A DNA stretch of 64,000 nucleotides, taken from contig CAVPTA010000007.1 in NCBI GenBank assembly GCA_963708645.1, positions 620,001 to 684,000 of the forward strand. Direction: 5' to 3'. Origin of the DNA: RYN-133 sp963708645 (GTDB lineage Bacteria; Actinomycetota; Actinomycetes; Mycobacteriales; Jatrophihabitantaceae). The translations under genes were made by a program, and so were the position numbers. Shown here piece after piece: positions 7,957 to 16,180 of the stretch (position 1 is its first letter; every line of letters begins with the position of its first letter). Under the pieces are notes generated by a model, which saw only the letters and a program-made list of their open reading frames with translations, ran no database searches and was not told the origin of the DNA.

Positions 7957-8702
7957 CTACTTCTTGCCCTGGTTGGCGACCGCTTCGATGGCGTCGGCGG
8001 CGGCCGCGGGGTCGAGGTACTCGCCGGGCTTCGTGGGCGTGAGCGTCGCGGCGTCGAGGTCGTAGACGCAGCGGGATGCCGGTCGGGATGTTCAGCGCGA
8101 CAACGGCCTCGTCCGACAGTCCGTCCAGATGCTTGACCATCGCGCGCAGCGAGTTGCCGTGTGCGGCGACCAGCACGGTGCGGCCCAGCCGCAGGTCGGG
8201 GACGATCGCGTCGTACCAGTACGGCAGCAGCCGCTCGACGACGTCCTTGAGGCATTCGGTGCGCGGGACGGACTCGAGCAGGTCGGCGTAGCGCACGTCG
8301 TTGACCTGGCTGAACTCGTCGTCGTCGGCGAGCGGCGGCGGCGGCTGGTCGTACGAGCGGCGCCAGAGCATGAACTGCTCGTCACCGAACTCGTCGCGCA
8401 CCGCGGCCTTGTCCTTGCCCTGCAGCGCGCCGTAGTGCCGCTCGTTGAGCCGCCACGACCGCCGCACCGGCAGCCAGTGCCGGTCGGCGACGTCGAGCGT
8501 GATGTTCGCAGTGCGGATCGCCCGGCGCAGCAGCGAGGTGTGCACCACCTCGGGCAGCGATGCCGGCCTCGACGAGCAGTTCGCCGCCGCGACGCGCCTC
8601 TGCTTCGCCGGCCGCGGTGAGGTCGACGTCGACCCACCCGGTGAACAGGTTCTTCTTGTTCCAGTCGCTCTCGCCGTGGCGGAGCAGGATCAGAGTCGGC
8701 AC
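7957..8702 (-). CDS. gpmA: 2,3-bisphosphoglycerate-dependent phosphoglycerate mutase, two frameshifts
   Basis: Glycolytic/gluconeogenic interconversion of 3- and 2-phosphoglycerate. The start at 8702 gives LILLRHGESDWNKKNLFTGW with the catalytic RHG. After VEAGIA the frame must shift by one base near 8551-8555 to continue EVVHTSLLRRAIRTANITL. The second catalytic His is in VLVAAHGNSLRAM. Near 8068 one extra base again breaks NIPTGIPL-VYDLD, after which the protein would end EAVANQGKK at 7957. With both extra bases removed it is a full-length 248-residue GpmA. I treat this as a functional gene with sequence errors unless rechecked. It lies between YbjN and senX3, as in Rv0487-Rv0490. Confidence 0.88.
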
Positions 8703-8706
8703 GTGC

Positions 8707-9210
8707 TCATTCTGCCGGGTGGGCGTCGGGCCGCTGGGCGAAGTGCCGGAACGCCTGCAGGTTGGCCAGCGACTCGTTGTTCTTCACCCGCCACGCCCAC
8801 TCGCGTTTGATGGACGACCCGAAGCCGAGTTCGAGTAGCGCATTGAACGATCCGTCCGCGTATTCGAGGACGGACCCGAGCACGCGGTCGAGCTCGTCCG
8901 GGGTCACCGCGGCGAGCGGGATACGTCCGGCGAGATAGACGTCGCCCGCGCTGTCGATCGCCCACGAGACGCCGTACATTCGCACGTTGCGTTGCAGCAG
9001 GAACTCGTAGACGCCGGCGCGGTTCTCGTCCGGCCCGCGCATGACGAACGCCTGCACTTCGAGCGCGTGCGCGCCGACCACGAGCCAGCATGCAGTCTTC
9101 AATCGCTTCTCGCCGGGCAGTGCGACGACGAAACGGTCGACCGAGTCGCGCTCGAAATCGAGCTCGAGATCGATCAGGGTCGACTCGATCACGTCGCGGG
9201 GGTCGGTCAT
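8707..9210 (-). CDS. YbjN domain-containing protein
   Basis: A 167-residue cytoplasmic protein of the YbjN/T3SS-chaperone-like fold, starting MTDPRDVIESTLIDLELDFE. Typical family features are the central WLVVGAHALEVQAFVMR beta-hairpin region and the C-terminal LGFGSSIKREWAWRVKN. Its ATG overlaps the mshA stop by 4 bp and its stop is 4 bp before gpmA, so it is translationally coupled to both. This is the Rv0487 position. The biochemical role is not established; a regulatory or chaperone role is only suggested by fold. Confidence 0.9.
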   Translation of the reverse strand: MTDPRDVIESTLIDLELDFERDSVDRFVVALPGEKRLKTACWLVVGAHALEVQAFVMRGPDENRAGVYEFLLQRNVRMYGVSWAIDSAGDVYLAGRIPLAAVTPDELDRVLGSVLEYADGSFNALLELGFGSSIKREWAWRVKNNESLANLQAFRHFAQRPDAHPAE

Positions 9211-10432
9211 GCGCGAGCCTCCTGGTAAGCGTGCACGAGCTCGTCCGTCGTGCGGTCCCACGAGAACAGCTCGGCATGCGCCCGCGCAGAGCCGGCGAGC
9301 CGGCGCAGGTCGTCCGGGTTTCGTAACAGGTCGCCGATGACCTTGGCCCACTGCTCCGGGTCGTGCCCGTCGATGAGGATTCCGGAGACGCCGTCGCGTA
9401 CCGCGGTCGGCAGCCCGCCGACCGCTGCTGCGACGACCGGGGTGCCGCAGGCCTGCGACTCGAGGGCGACAAGTCCGAACGATTCGTTGTAGCTGGGGAC
9501 GACGGTGAGGTCTGCCGCCCGGTAGTACGCCGCGAGTGTGGCCGGGGCGGCGGGCGGGACGAAGTGCACCGAGTCGGCGATGCCCAGGTCGCGGGCCAGA
9601 TCGGCCAGCCAGGTGGGGTCGGCCAGCCCGGATCCGCTCGGGGCGCCGACGACCGCAACGTGCACCGGCCGTTCGTGGGCGAGGCGGGCAGCCGCCCGCA
9701 GCAGCACGTCCGGGGCCTTCAGCCGTTGAATGCGGCCGACGAACAGCAGCAGCGGTGCCTCGGGGTCGAAACCGAGCGCGGTCCGTGCGGCGGCGCGGTC
9801 GCCGGGGATGAACACGTCGAGGTCGACGCCGGGCGCGATGGTCTGCACCTTGGCGGGGTCGGCGTCGTAGTGCTCGATGAGCTGGTTCGCCTCGTCGGCG
9901 GTGAAGGTGATCAGGCGGTCGGCCTCGGCGACGACCTGCTCCTCGCCGATCACGCGAGCGCGCGGCTCGGGCGAATCGCCTTCGGCCAGCAGGGAGTTCT
10001 TCACCTTGGCCAGGGTGTGCGCACTGTGCACGAGCGGAACGCCGCCAGCGATCGCGCACCAGCCAGCCGACCTGGCCGGACAGCCAGTAGTGCGAGTGCA
10101 CGATGTCGTACCAGCCGGGCTCATGGAACGCCTCGGTGCGCAGCACGCCGGCGGTGAAGGCGCACAGCTGGGCCGGCAGATCGTCCTTGGCGAGCCCTTC
10201 GAACGGTCCGGCGGTCACGTGGCGCACCAGCACGCCAGGCGCCAGCTCGACGACCGGCGGCTGCTCGCTGTGCGGTCGCGCGCGTGAAGATCTCGACGCC
10301 GATGCCACGCGCGGCAAGACGCTTCGCGGTCTCGACGATGTAGACGTTCATGCCGCCGGCGTCGCCGCCCCCGGGCGGGTCGAGCGGGGACGTGTGGACG
10401 CTGAGCATCGCGACCCTGCGGATGTCTCCCAC
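9207..10432 (-). CDS. mshA: D-inositol-3-phosphate glycosyltransferase MshA, two frameshifts
   Basis: First step of mycothiol synthesis: GlcNAc transfer from UDP-GlcNAc to inositol 3-phosphate (GT4). The N-terminal hallmark LSVHTSPLDPPGGGDAGGMN follows a GTG at 10432 (an ATG at 10408 is possible). One extra base near 10270-10285 shifts VEIFTRAT into SEQPPVVELAPGV. A second near 10040-10047 shifts LVRDRW into GVPLVHSAHTLAKVKN. The rest is continuous: FVGRIQRLKAPDVLL, VPSYNESFGLVALESQACGT. Removing two bases restores a normal-length MshA of about 407 residues. Frameshifts in both mshA and the neighbouring gpmA suggest read errors. It is coupled to YbjN and divergent from the SDR. Confidence 0.88.
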
Positions 10433-10465
10433 ACTTCGATAATGCCGCAGCGGCAGGATGGGGCC

Positions 10466-11204
10466 ATGCGCGGAGTTGCTGTGGTCACCGGAGCGTCGAG
10501 CGGAATAGGCGCGGCGACCGTGCGCCGGTTGTCGGCCGAGGGGTTCGAGGTTGTCGCCGCGGCGCGCCGGCGTGAGCGTCTCGACGAGCTCGCCGCGGCC
10601 GTCCCGAACGTGCGCGCGGTGACGCTGGACGTGACCGATCCGGAGTCGGTGGCCGAGCTCGCCGGGTCGCTCGACGACGTCGCCGTGCTGGTGAACAACG
10701 CCGGCGGCGCGATCGGCACCGAGACGATCGAGACCGTCCGATCCTGCCGACTGGCAGGCGATGTACGAGACGAACGTCATCGGCGTGCTGCGCGTGACGC
10801 AGGCGTTGTTGCCGGCGCTCGAACGCGGCACGGGCGGGCACGTCGTGGTCACCGGCTCGATCGCCGGCCATCTCGTGTACGAGGGCGGCGGCGGGTACAC
10901 CGCGGCCAAGCACGGCGCCGCCGCGCTGGTCGAGACGCTGCGGCTGGAGTTGAACGGCCGTCCGGTACGGGTCACCGAGGTGGCGCCGGGAATGGTGCAG
11001 ACCGACGAGTTCTCGCTGGTGCGCTTCCGCGGCGATCAGGCCGCGGCCGACAGGGTGTACGCCGGCGTCGACGCGCCGCTCACCGCCGACGACATCGCCG
11101 ACTGCATCGCGTTCGCGGTGACTCGTCCGGCGCACGTGAACATCGATCTACTCGTCGTGAAGCCGATCGCGCAGGCGGCGCCGCACAAGGTGCACCGCAC
11201 TTAG
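10466..11204 (+). CDS. Short-chain dehydrogenase/reductase (Rv0484c-like), one frameshift
   Basis: A classical SDR of about 245 residues using NAD(P)H. The N-terminal part shows GVAVVTGASSGIGAATVRRL and VLVNNAGGAIG. One extra base near 10737-10739 (run GTCCGATCC) breaks ETV-DPADWQAMYETNVIGVLR. The remainder has the catalytic Ser in VVTGSIAGH and Tyr/Lys in GGGYTAAKHG (YxxxK), and ends at 11204. With the base removed the protein is intact. It is divergent from mshA with 33 bp between starts and meets murB tail-to-tail with a 4-bp overlap, the Rv0482-Rv0486 arrangement minus some genes. The substrate is unknown. Confidence 0.88.
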
Positions 11205-12217
11205 AGGGTGACGCCCGTGAGGTGCGCTTCGGGACGGAGCCGGATGCCGAATCTGGCCTCGACGCCGTCGCGGATCTCGCGGGCCAGCGTCAGCAGCTCC
11301 TCGGTCGTGGCGCCTCCGCGGTTGGTGAGTGCGAGCGAGTGTTTGGACGAGACCCGCACGCGTCCCGTCCCGTAGCCCTTGCCGTAGCCGGCGTTCTCGA
11401 TCAGCCAGCCGGCGGACAGCTTCATCTGCCCGTCGACGACGAAGTGGGGGCAGCCGGCCGGCACGGCGTCCGGCGCGACGAACGGGTTGACGAAGAACGA
11501 GCCGGCGCTCCACGTGTCGTGATCGTGAGGATCGAGCAGCATCCCCTTGCTGCGGCGCAGTTCGAGCACGACCTCGCGTAGATCGGCGGACGGCACGCGC
11601 GTGCCCGGCTCGACACCGACGCGGCGCGCGACCTCGAGGTAGCGCACCGGTGGTGCGAGCGGTGAGGACGGCAGCGCGAACGTCACGGCGAGAACCACGT
11701 AGCGGTCGGTGTGTTTGAACGCGCTCGTGCGGAAGCCGAACTCGGCACGTTCGGGCGCCCAGTCGTCGATCGTGTCGGTGTCCCGGTCGTACACACGCAG
11801 TCGGGTGATCGTCTCGGCAACCTCGTTGCCGTATGCGCCGACGTTCTGGATCGGCGTCGCGCCGGTCAGGCCCGGGATTCCCGACATCGCCGCGAGACCC
11901 GACCATTGCGCGTCGACGCTCTGTTGTACGAGGTCGTCCCAGACGACGCCGGCCTGCGCGGTGACCTCGTCGCCGTCGCGCTCCACGCCGGGGGAGCGGA
12001 CGAGCACGACCACGCCCGGCCAGCCGGAGTCGGCGACAACGAGGTTCGATCCGCCGCCGACGATGAGCACGGGCTCGTGGGCTGCGTCGGCCGAGCGCAC
12101 CGCGTCGACGAGTTCGTCGGCAGACGACGCCGTCACCACGCGCGCCGCGGGTCCGCCGAGTCGCATCGTGGTCAGGTCGGACAGCGCAAGCTGCGCGAGC
12201 GGCTTATCCCTGGACAC
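11201..12217 (-). CDS. murB: UDP-N-acetylenolpyruvoylglucosamine reductase
   Basis: A flavoenzyme making UDP-MurNAc, the second committed peptidoglycan step. The 338-residue product starts at the GTG at 12217 (MSRDKPLAQLAL), which avoids overlapping the divergent methyltransferase. FAD-binding type-4 motifs are visible: LIVGGGSNLVVAD, SGIPGLTGATPIQNVGAYG. The catalytic Ser lies in WSAGSFFVNPF and the late Glu in RPEAHLTG. It ends 4 bp inside the convergent SDR gene. It is a single-copy cell-wall gene, intact here. Confidence 0.95.
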   Translation of the reverse strand: MSRDKPLAQLALSDLTTMRLGGPAARVVTASSADELVDAVRSADAAHEPVLIVGGGSNLVVADSGWPGVVVLVRSPGVERDGDEVTAQAGVVWDDLVQQSVDAQWSGLAAMSGIPGLTGATPIQNVGAYGNEVAETITRLRVYDRDTDTIDDWAPERAEFGFRTSAFKHTDRYVVLAVTFALPSSPLAPPVRYLEVARRVGVEPGTRVPSADLREVVLELRRSKGMLLDPHDHDTWSAGSFFVNPFVAPDAVPAGCPHFVVDGQMKLSAGWLIENAGYGKGYGTGRVRVSSKHSLALTNRGGATTEELLTLAREIRDGVEARFGIRLRPEAHLTGVTL

Positions 12218-12243
12218 GGCGCTCGACGCTACCCTGGCGCGTT

Positions 12244-13026
12244 GTGGCCAAGCGGTACGCGGCCGGTCGCGCACGCGCGCTCGGCATCCCGACCCGCGGC
12301 ACGACCAACCCGAATCGGCTGCGACGGATGGACAACTGGATTGCAGCCGTCCTCGGTGCACACCTACGCGCGGCGAGCGATCCGCTGGTGGTCGATCTCG
12401 GGTACGGCGCGACGCCGGTGACCGCGGTCGAGCTGACCGCCCGGCTGGCCCGGGTGCGTGCGGACGTTCGCGTCGTGGGGGTCGAGATCGACGCGGAGCG
12501 CGTCGCTGCCGCGATGCCGGCCGCCGATCCCCCTCGGCTGACCTTCCGCAGTGGTGGCTTCGAGCTGGCCGGGTTGCGTCCGGCGCTCGTGCGCGCCGCG
12601 AATGTGCTGCGGCAGTACGACGAGCCGGCCGCGCTGCAGGCGTGGGACACGGTGCGCGCCAATCTCGCTGTGGGCGGTCTGCTCGTCGAGGGCACGTGTG
12701 ACGAGATCGGGCGCCTCGGGTCGTGGGTGCTCCTCGATGGCGATGGACCGCGCTCGCTCACGCTGGCCGCCAAGATCGAGACGCTCGAACGGCCGGCGGA
12801 GTTCGCCGAGCGGTTGCCAAAGGCGCTGATCCACCACAACGTGGCGGGGACGTCGATCCACCGGTTCCTGCGCGACCTGGACGCGGCGTGGGAAGCAGCG
12901 GCGCCCCTGTCGACCTTCGGCCCGCGGCAGCGCTGGATCGCGACCTGCCGAGCGCTCGACTATCCCGTCGACACGACCCGGGCACGCCACGGCGAGGTGA
13001 CCGTCCCGTGGTGGGTGGTCTCTTAG
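12244..13026 (+). CDS. Class I SAM-dependent methyltransferase
   Basis: A 260-residue Rossmann-fold methyltransferase opening with a GTG at 12244 and a basic leader. The SAM loop is VVDLGYGATPVTAVELTARL (residues about 49-68), followed by the acidic end of the second strand in VVGVEIDAERV. The substrate is unrecognised. It is divergent from murB (26 bp between starts), so both may fire from one short promoter region. It ends with a 4-bp overlap on the convergent acetyltransferase gene. Confidence 0.85.
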   Translation: MAKRYAAGRARALGIPTRGTTNPNRLRRMDNWIAAVLGAHLRAASDPLVVDLGYGATPVTAVELTARLARVRADVRVVGVEIDAERVAAAMPAADPPRLTFRSGGFELAGLRPALVRAANVLRQYDEPAALQAWDTVRANLAVGGLLVEGTCDEIGRLGSWVLLDGDGPRSLTLAAKIETLERPAEFAERLPKALIHHNVAGTSIHRFLRDLDAAWEAAAPLSTFGPRQRWIATCRALDYPVDTTRARHGEVTVPWWVVS

Positions 13027-13610
13027 CCCAAGGCGCGTACCGCGCGTCCGGCTGCCCCGCCGTCGTTGAGCGTCCCCAAGCCGAGCTTCGTGCGCTCGGA
13101 CAAGGACGTGTGCAGGTGCCGGGTGACGTCGGTCATCAACCTGGTGGTGCCGATGCCGGACATCATGCGCTGCACGGTCGCGCCGGTCGTCCCTGGATAG
13201 GAGATCAACTGGCGGTAGCCGGACCACGCCGCCACCGCCGCACAGTGCCGCAACAGCGCTCGACCGACGCCGAGACGTTGCCACTGGTCTTCGACAAGCA
13301 TCGAGATCTCCGCGCTGCTGAACGTGTGGATGGAGTCGCGGACGATTCGGGCGACGGCGACCACGCGGCCGTTGTCGGTCGTAGCAATGAAGCTCAGCGG
13401 GTCGCGCATGTGCCCGTCCAGCACGGCGATCGCGGGCGGACGGCCACCGGTGCGGTAACGGTCCAACAGCGACTTGGGCGAGCAGCGGCCGTGCATCAGC
13501 GCGGACCCTGGCAGGTCGTTCGTCCGCGCGCCGCGCACTGTCAGCGGCGTGCCATCGACGTACAACAGCCATGGTGCGCGCAGGTTGTCGGTGGGATCAG
13601 TCTCGGGCAT
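13023..13610 (-). CDS. GNAT-family N-acetyltransferase
   Basis: A 195-residue protein from the ATG at 13610 (MPETDPTDN). The GNAT core is seen as VVAVARIVRD, ISMLVEDQWQRLGVGRALLR (acetyl-CoA pyrophosphate loop Q-R-L-G-V-G) and an AAVAAWSGYRQLISY helix-strand. A preceding GSALMHGRCSPKSLLDRYR resembles the N-terminal part of two-domain acyltransferase regulators. The acceptor is unknown. An upstream extension of the frame has no start context and is ignored. Confidence 0.84.
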   Translation of the reverse strand: MPETDPTDNLRAPWLLYVDGTPLTVRGARTNDLPGSALMHGRCSPKSLLDRYRTGGRPPAIAVLDGHMRDPLSFIATTDNGRVVAVARIVRDSIHTFSSAEISMLVEDQWQRLGVGRALLRHCAAVAAWSGYRQLISYPGTTGATVQRMMSGIGTTRLMTDVTRHLHTSLSERTKLGLGTLNDGGAAGRAVRALG

Positions 13611-13720
13611 CTGATCACGATCTGTCGTGAGTGTTGCGCGCAGGTGACGGTGACGTCGCCACTGGTGAAACTCGTGCCGATCAGCACAGTTGTAACGGAC
13701 GCCATGTGTGCGAATCCGGT

Positions 13721-14128
13721 TCAGTCTCCGGAGACGAGGTCCGTCACCAGGGCTCGCACTCGACACTCGATCTCGTCCCGCACGCGTCGCACTACGGCGA
13801 GGTCCTTTCCCGCCGGATCTTCGAGGTCCCAGTCCTCGTAACGCTTGCCCGGGTAGATCGGGCAGGTGTCACCGCAGCCCATCGTGATCACGACGTCGGA
13901 CTCGAAGACCGCATCGTTCGTGAGTTTCTTCGGCGCGGTAGCCGCGATGTCGATGCCGACCTCGGCCATCGCTTCGACCGCGATCGGGTTGATCGATTCC
14001 GCCGGTTCGGATCCGGCCGAACGCACGTCCACCTGATCACCCGCGAGCCGCATCAGCCAACCGGCGGCCATTTGCGAGCGTCCCGCGTTGTGCACGCACA
14101 CAAAGAGCACGGTCGGTCGACCGGTCAT
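13721..14128 (-). CDS. arsC: Arsenate reductase, low-molecular-weight phosphatase type
   Basis: A 135-residue enzyme reducing arsenate to arsenite. The CX5R active-site loop is VLFVCVHNAGRSQ at residues 7-19, and the C-terminal MGCGDTCP and DWDLEDPAGK supply the redox Cys and the DP motif. Actinobacterial enzymes of this class draw on mycothiol or thioredoxin, and mshA lies 4 kb away. Its ATG overlaps the aquaporin stop by 4 bp, so it is translated with that channel. It is part of the arsenic cassette 13721-16091. Confidence 0.93.
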   Translation of the reverse strand: MTGRPTVLFVCVHNAGRSQMAAGWLMRLAGDQVDVRSAGSEPAESINPIAVEAMAEVGIDIAATAPKKLTNDAVFESDVVITMGCGDTCPIYPGKRYEDWDLEDPAGKDLAVVRRVRDEIECRVRALVTDLVSGD

Positions 14129-14844
14129 GCGGATTCTCCAATACTCGGCGCGACGACCACTGCGTCCGCCGCCCGTCCTACCCCGGGGTACAGCACCGCG
14201 ACCAGGCCGAGACCGACGGCAGCACCGATGACTTGCGCCGCGACGAAGCCGGGCACCGACGACGGCGCGATGCCGGCGAAGGTGGCCGAGAACATCCGCC
14301 CGATGGTCACCGCGGGATTCGCGAACGACGTTGAACTTGTGAACCAGTACGCCGACCCGATGTAGGCGGCTACGGCCGGTGCCGAGAGGCTCGCACGTCC
14401 GGTCCTGGCGAGCGCGAAGATCACGACGATCAACCCGGCAGTCGCTACAACCTCGCCGAGGACGTGTCCCGAGGTGATCCGATGTTTCGTGGCGAGCTCG
14501 AAGACCGTCCGGTCGAACATCGCGTTGGCGATCCAGGCACCGGCGATGGCACCCACGACCTGGCTCGCGACATAGCCGATCACATCGACGCCGCTGATGC
14601 CGCGTCGATAGCGGCGTCCGGCGACCCAGTCCGCCAGCGACACCACTGGGTTGAAGTGCGCGCCCGACACCGGCCCGAACACGGCGATCAGGACGCCGAG
14701 GCCGAGCACGGTCGCAGTGGAGTTTTCGAGCAGTTGCAGTCCGAGGTCGTCGGGCGAGAGCTGTTGAGCGGCGATGCCGGAGCCGACAACGACCGCGACC
14801 AGCAGTCCAGTGCCGAGGAACTCGGCGAGCATGCGACGCAGCAC
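14125..14844 (-). CDS. MIP-family aquaglyceroporin in arsenic operon (AqpS-like)
   Basis: A 239-residue membrane channel with six hydrophobic segments. The two half-helix motifs are GAHFNPVVSL (NPV in place of NPA, residues about 62-71) and TSFANPAVTIGR (NPA, about 173-184). Between arsC and arsM it most likely lets arsenite leave down its gradient, as AqpS does in Sinorhizobium. No ArsB or Acr3 pump gene is present in the cassette. It lies 3 bp after the arsM stop and overlaps arsC by 4 bp. Confidence 0.9.
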   Translation of the reverse strand: MLRRMLAEFLGTGLLVAVVVGSGIAAQQLSPDDLGLQLLENSTATVLGLGVLIAVFGPVSGAHFNPVVSLADWVAGRRYRRGISGVDVIGYVASQVVGAIAGAWIANAMFDRTVFELATKHRITSGHVLGEVVATAGLIVVIFALARTGRASLSAPAVAAYIGSAYWFTSSTSFANPAVTIGRMFSATFAGIAPSSVPGFVAAQVIGAAVGLGLVAVLYPGVGRAADAVVVAPSIGESA

Positions 14845-14847
14845 GGT

Positions 14848-15627
14848 TCAGGTGATCGGTTTGGTCGCGCGGACGATCGCCGAATGCATGCCGGGTGCGA
14901 CCGCGTGGGTGAAGGTGACCTCGGCGTCGGCGAAGCCTGCATCGGCAAGGCCGACGAGGTATTCCTCCTTCGACAGCGCCCCGGCGATGCAGCCCACGTA
15001 CGAGCCGCGCTCAGCACGATCGGCCGCGCTCAACTGGTCTTCGGCAACCACGTCGGAGACACCGATGCGACCGCCCGGCACGAGCACACGGAACATCTCG
15101 GCGAGTACTGCGGGCTTGTCGGTCGACAGGTTGATCACGCAGTTCGAGATCACCACATCGACTGCGCCTTTGGGCAAGGGCACGTCCTCGATCGTGCCCT
15201 TCAAGAACTCGACGTTCGTCAGGCCGGACCGTTGCTTGTTCGCCACGGCGAGCGTGAGCATCTCGTCAGTCATGTCAACGCCGTAGGCGAAACCGGTGGG
15301 ACCGACTCGACGGGCCGACAGCAGCACGTCGATGCCCCCGCCCGATCCGAGGTCGAGCACCCGCTCGCCGGCACGCAACTCGGCGACCGCTGTCGGGTTC
15401 CCGCAGCCCAGGCTGGCGGCGACAGCCTGTGCCGGCAGTTCGTCCCGCTCTTCGACGCCGTACAGCTCGGCGCCGAAGTCCGCGCCGACGTCTGTGCCGC
15501 CGCCCGAGCAACACGCTTCACCGCAGCACCCGTCGTCGAGCACGGTCAAGGCGTCGGCCCCTGAGCCGGACGCGGCCCGCGCAGCGGCGGCGTAACGCTC
15601 CCGGACTTGTTCGCGGATCTCGTTCAT
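14848..15627 (-). CDS. arsM: Arsenite methyltransferase
   Basis: A 259-residue SAM enzyme methylating arsenite. The start at 15627 (MNEIREQVRERYA) is preferred over an upstream ATG lying inside the operator. A Cys-rich N-terminus (DDGCCGEACCSGG) precedes the methyltransferase signature LGCGNPTAVAEL and LDLGSGGGIDVLLSARRVG. Arsenic-binding cysteines typical of ArsM are in SNCVINLS and YVGCIAGALS. It is the first gene of the arsM-channel-arsC run, divergent from arsR, and is expected to be induced by arsenite through that regulator. Confidence 0.94.
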   Translation of the reverse strand: MNEIREQVRERYAAAARAASGSGADALTVLDDGCCGEACCSGGGTDVGADFGAELYGVEERDELPAQAVAASLGCGNPTAVAELRAGERVLDLGSGGGIDVLLSARRVGPTGFAYGVDMTDEMLTLAVANKQRSGLTNVEFLKGTIEDVPLPKGAVDVVISNCVINLSTDKPAVLAEMFRVLVPGGRIGVSDVVAEDQLSAADRAERGSYVGCIAGALSKEEYLVGLADAGFADAEVTFTHAVAPGMHSAIVRATKPIT

Positions 15628-15648
15628 CGGTTCTCCGATCGACGGTAT

Positions 15649-15680
15649 TCGATGCATCGAGACTGATCGATACATCGATG
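15649..15680. promoter_or_regulatory. Probable ArsR operator: tandem TCGATNCATCGA repeats
   Basis: The 83-bp divergent arsM/arsR region contains TCGATGCATCGA (15649-15660, a perfect palindrome) and TCGATACATCGA (15667-15678), two near-identical copies with an 18-bp period. The second continues into the palindrome CATCGATG (15673-15680). ArsR/SmtB repressors bind such AT-containing inverted repeats next to their own promoter. Position between the two gene starts supports joint control of arsR and the arsM operon. Confidence 0.6.
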
Positions 15681-15710
15681 GATGTCAATGTGTGTGCAAT
15701 ACTCGATCGC

Positions 15711-16091
15711 ATGCCGACACGAGTGCAAGTCGCGATCACACGCGACGCGTGCTGCACGCCGCTGATCGCCGGCGACGCGTTGGACGATGCCGAGGCACAG
15801 CAGCTGGCCACCAGATTCAAGGCACTCGGCGATCCGACCCGCGTGCGATTGCTCTCGCTGATCGCGTCGTCGGCCGACGGCGAGGCTTGTATCTGCGAGC
15901 TCACCGAACCGGTCGGCCTCTCACAGCCCACTGTCTCGCATCACATGAAGGTTCTCGTCGACGCGGGCCTCGTCGCCCGTGACCAGCGCGGCAAATGGGC
16001 TTACTACGCAGTCGTCCCAGAAGCGTTCTGGACGGTTTGTCGTCAACGCTGCGAGCCACATCGGTCTGAACGCTGCGGCGCCACCCCGTAG
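15711..16091 (+). CDS. arsR: ArsR/SmtB-family repressor
   Basis: A 126-residue winged-helix repressor from the ATG at 15711 (MPTRVQVAITRDACCTPL). An in-frame ATG at 15678 lies inside the operator and is less likely. The HTH is FKALGDPTRVRLLSLI to GLSQPTVSHHMKVLVDAGLV. Cysteines near the N-terminus (DACC), in EACICEL next to the recognition helix, and near the C-terminus (VCRQRC) could bind As(III). It controls the divergent arsM-channel-arsC operon. It ends 16 bp before tRNA-Lys. Confidence 0.93.
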   Translation: MPTRVQVAITRDACCTPLIAGDALDDAEAQQLATRFKALGDPTRVRLLSLIASSADGEACICELTEPVGLSQPTVSHHMKVLVDAGLVARDQRGKWAYYAVVPEAFWTVCRQRCEPHRSERCGATP

Positions 16092-16107
16092 GCTGATGCA
16101 CCGATGC

Positions 16108-16180
16108 GGGCCTCTAGCTCAATTGGCAGAGCTGCGGACTTTTAATCCGTAGGTTGCGGGTTCGAGCCCCGCGGGGCCCA
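16108..16180 (+). tRNA. tRNA-Lys (anticodon TTT)
   Basis: A 73-nt cloverleaf. The acceptor stem GGGCCTC pairs with GGGGCCC (one G-T wobble) and the discriminator is A at 16180. The D arm is GCTC/GAGC, the anticodon stem-loop CGGAC-TTTTAAT-CCG has anticodon TTT, and the T arm is GCGGG-TTCGAGC-CCCGC. CCA is not encoded. The 3' 43 bases lie in the 45-bp att core, so the gene stays intact after integration of the element to its right. Confidence 0.97.

Noticed and set aside
16114..16180. Integrase reading into the tRNA as an annotation error
   Set aside because: The catalytic domain is intact and the same att-core reading is common among integrases that use tRNA 3' ends, so I kept the long frame.
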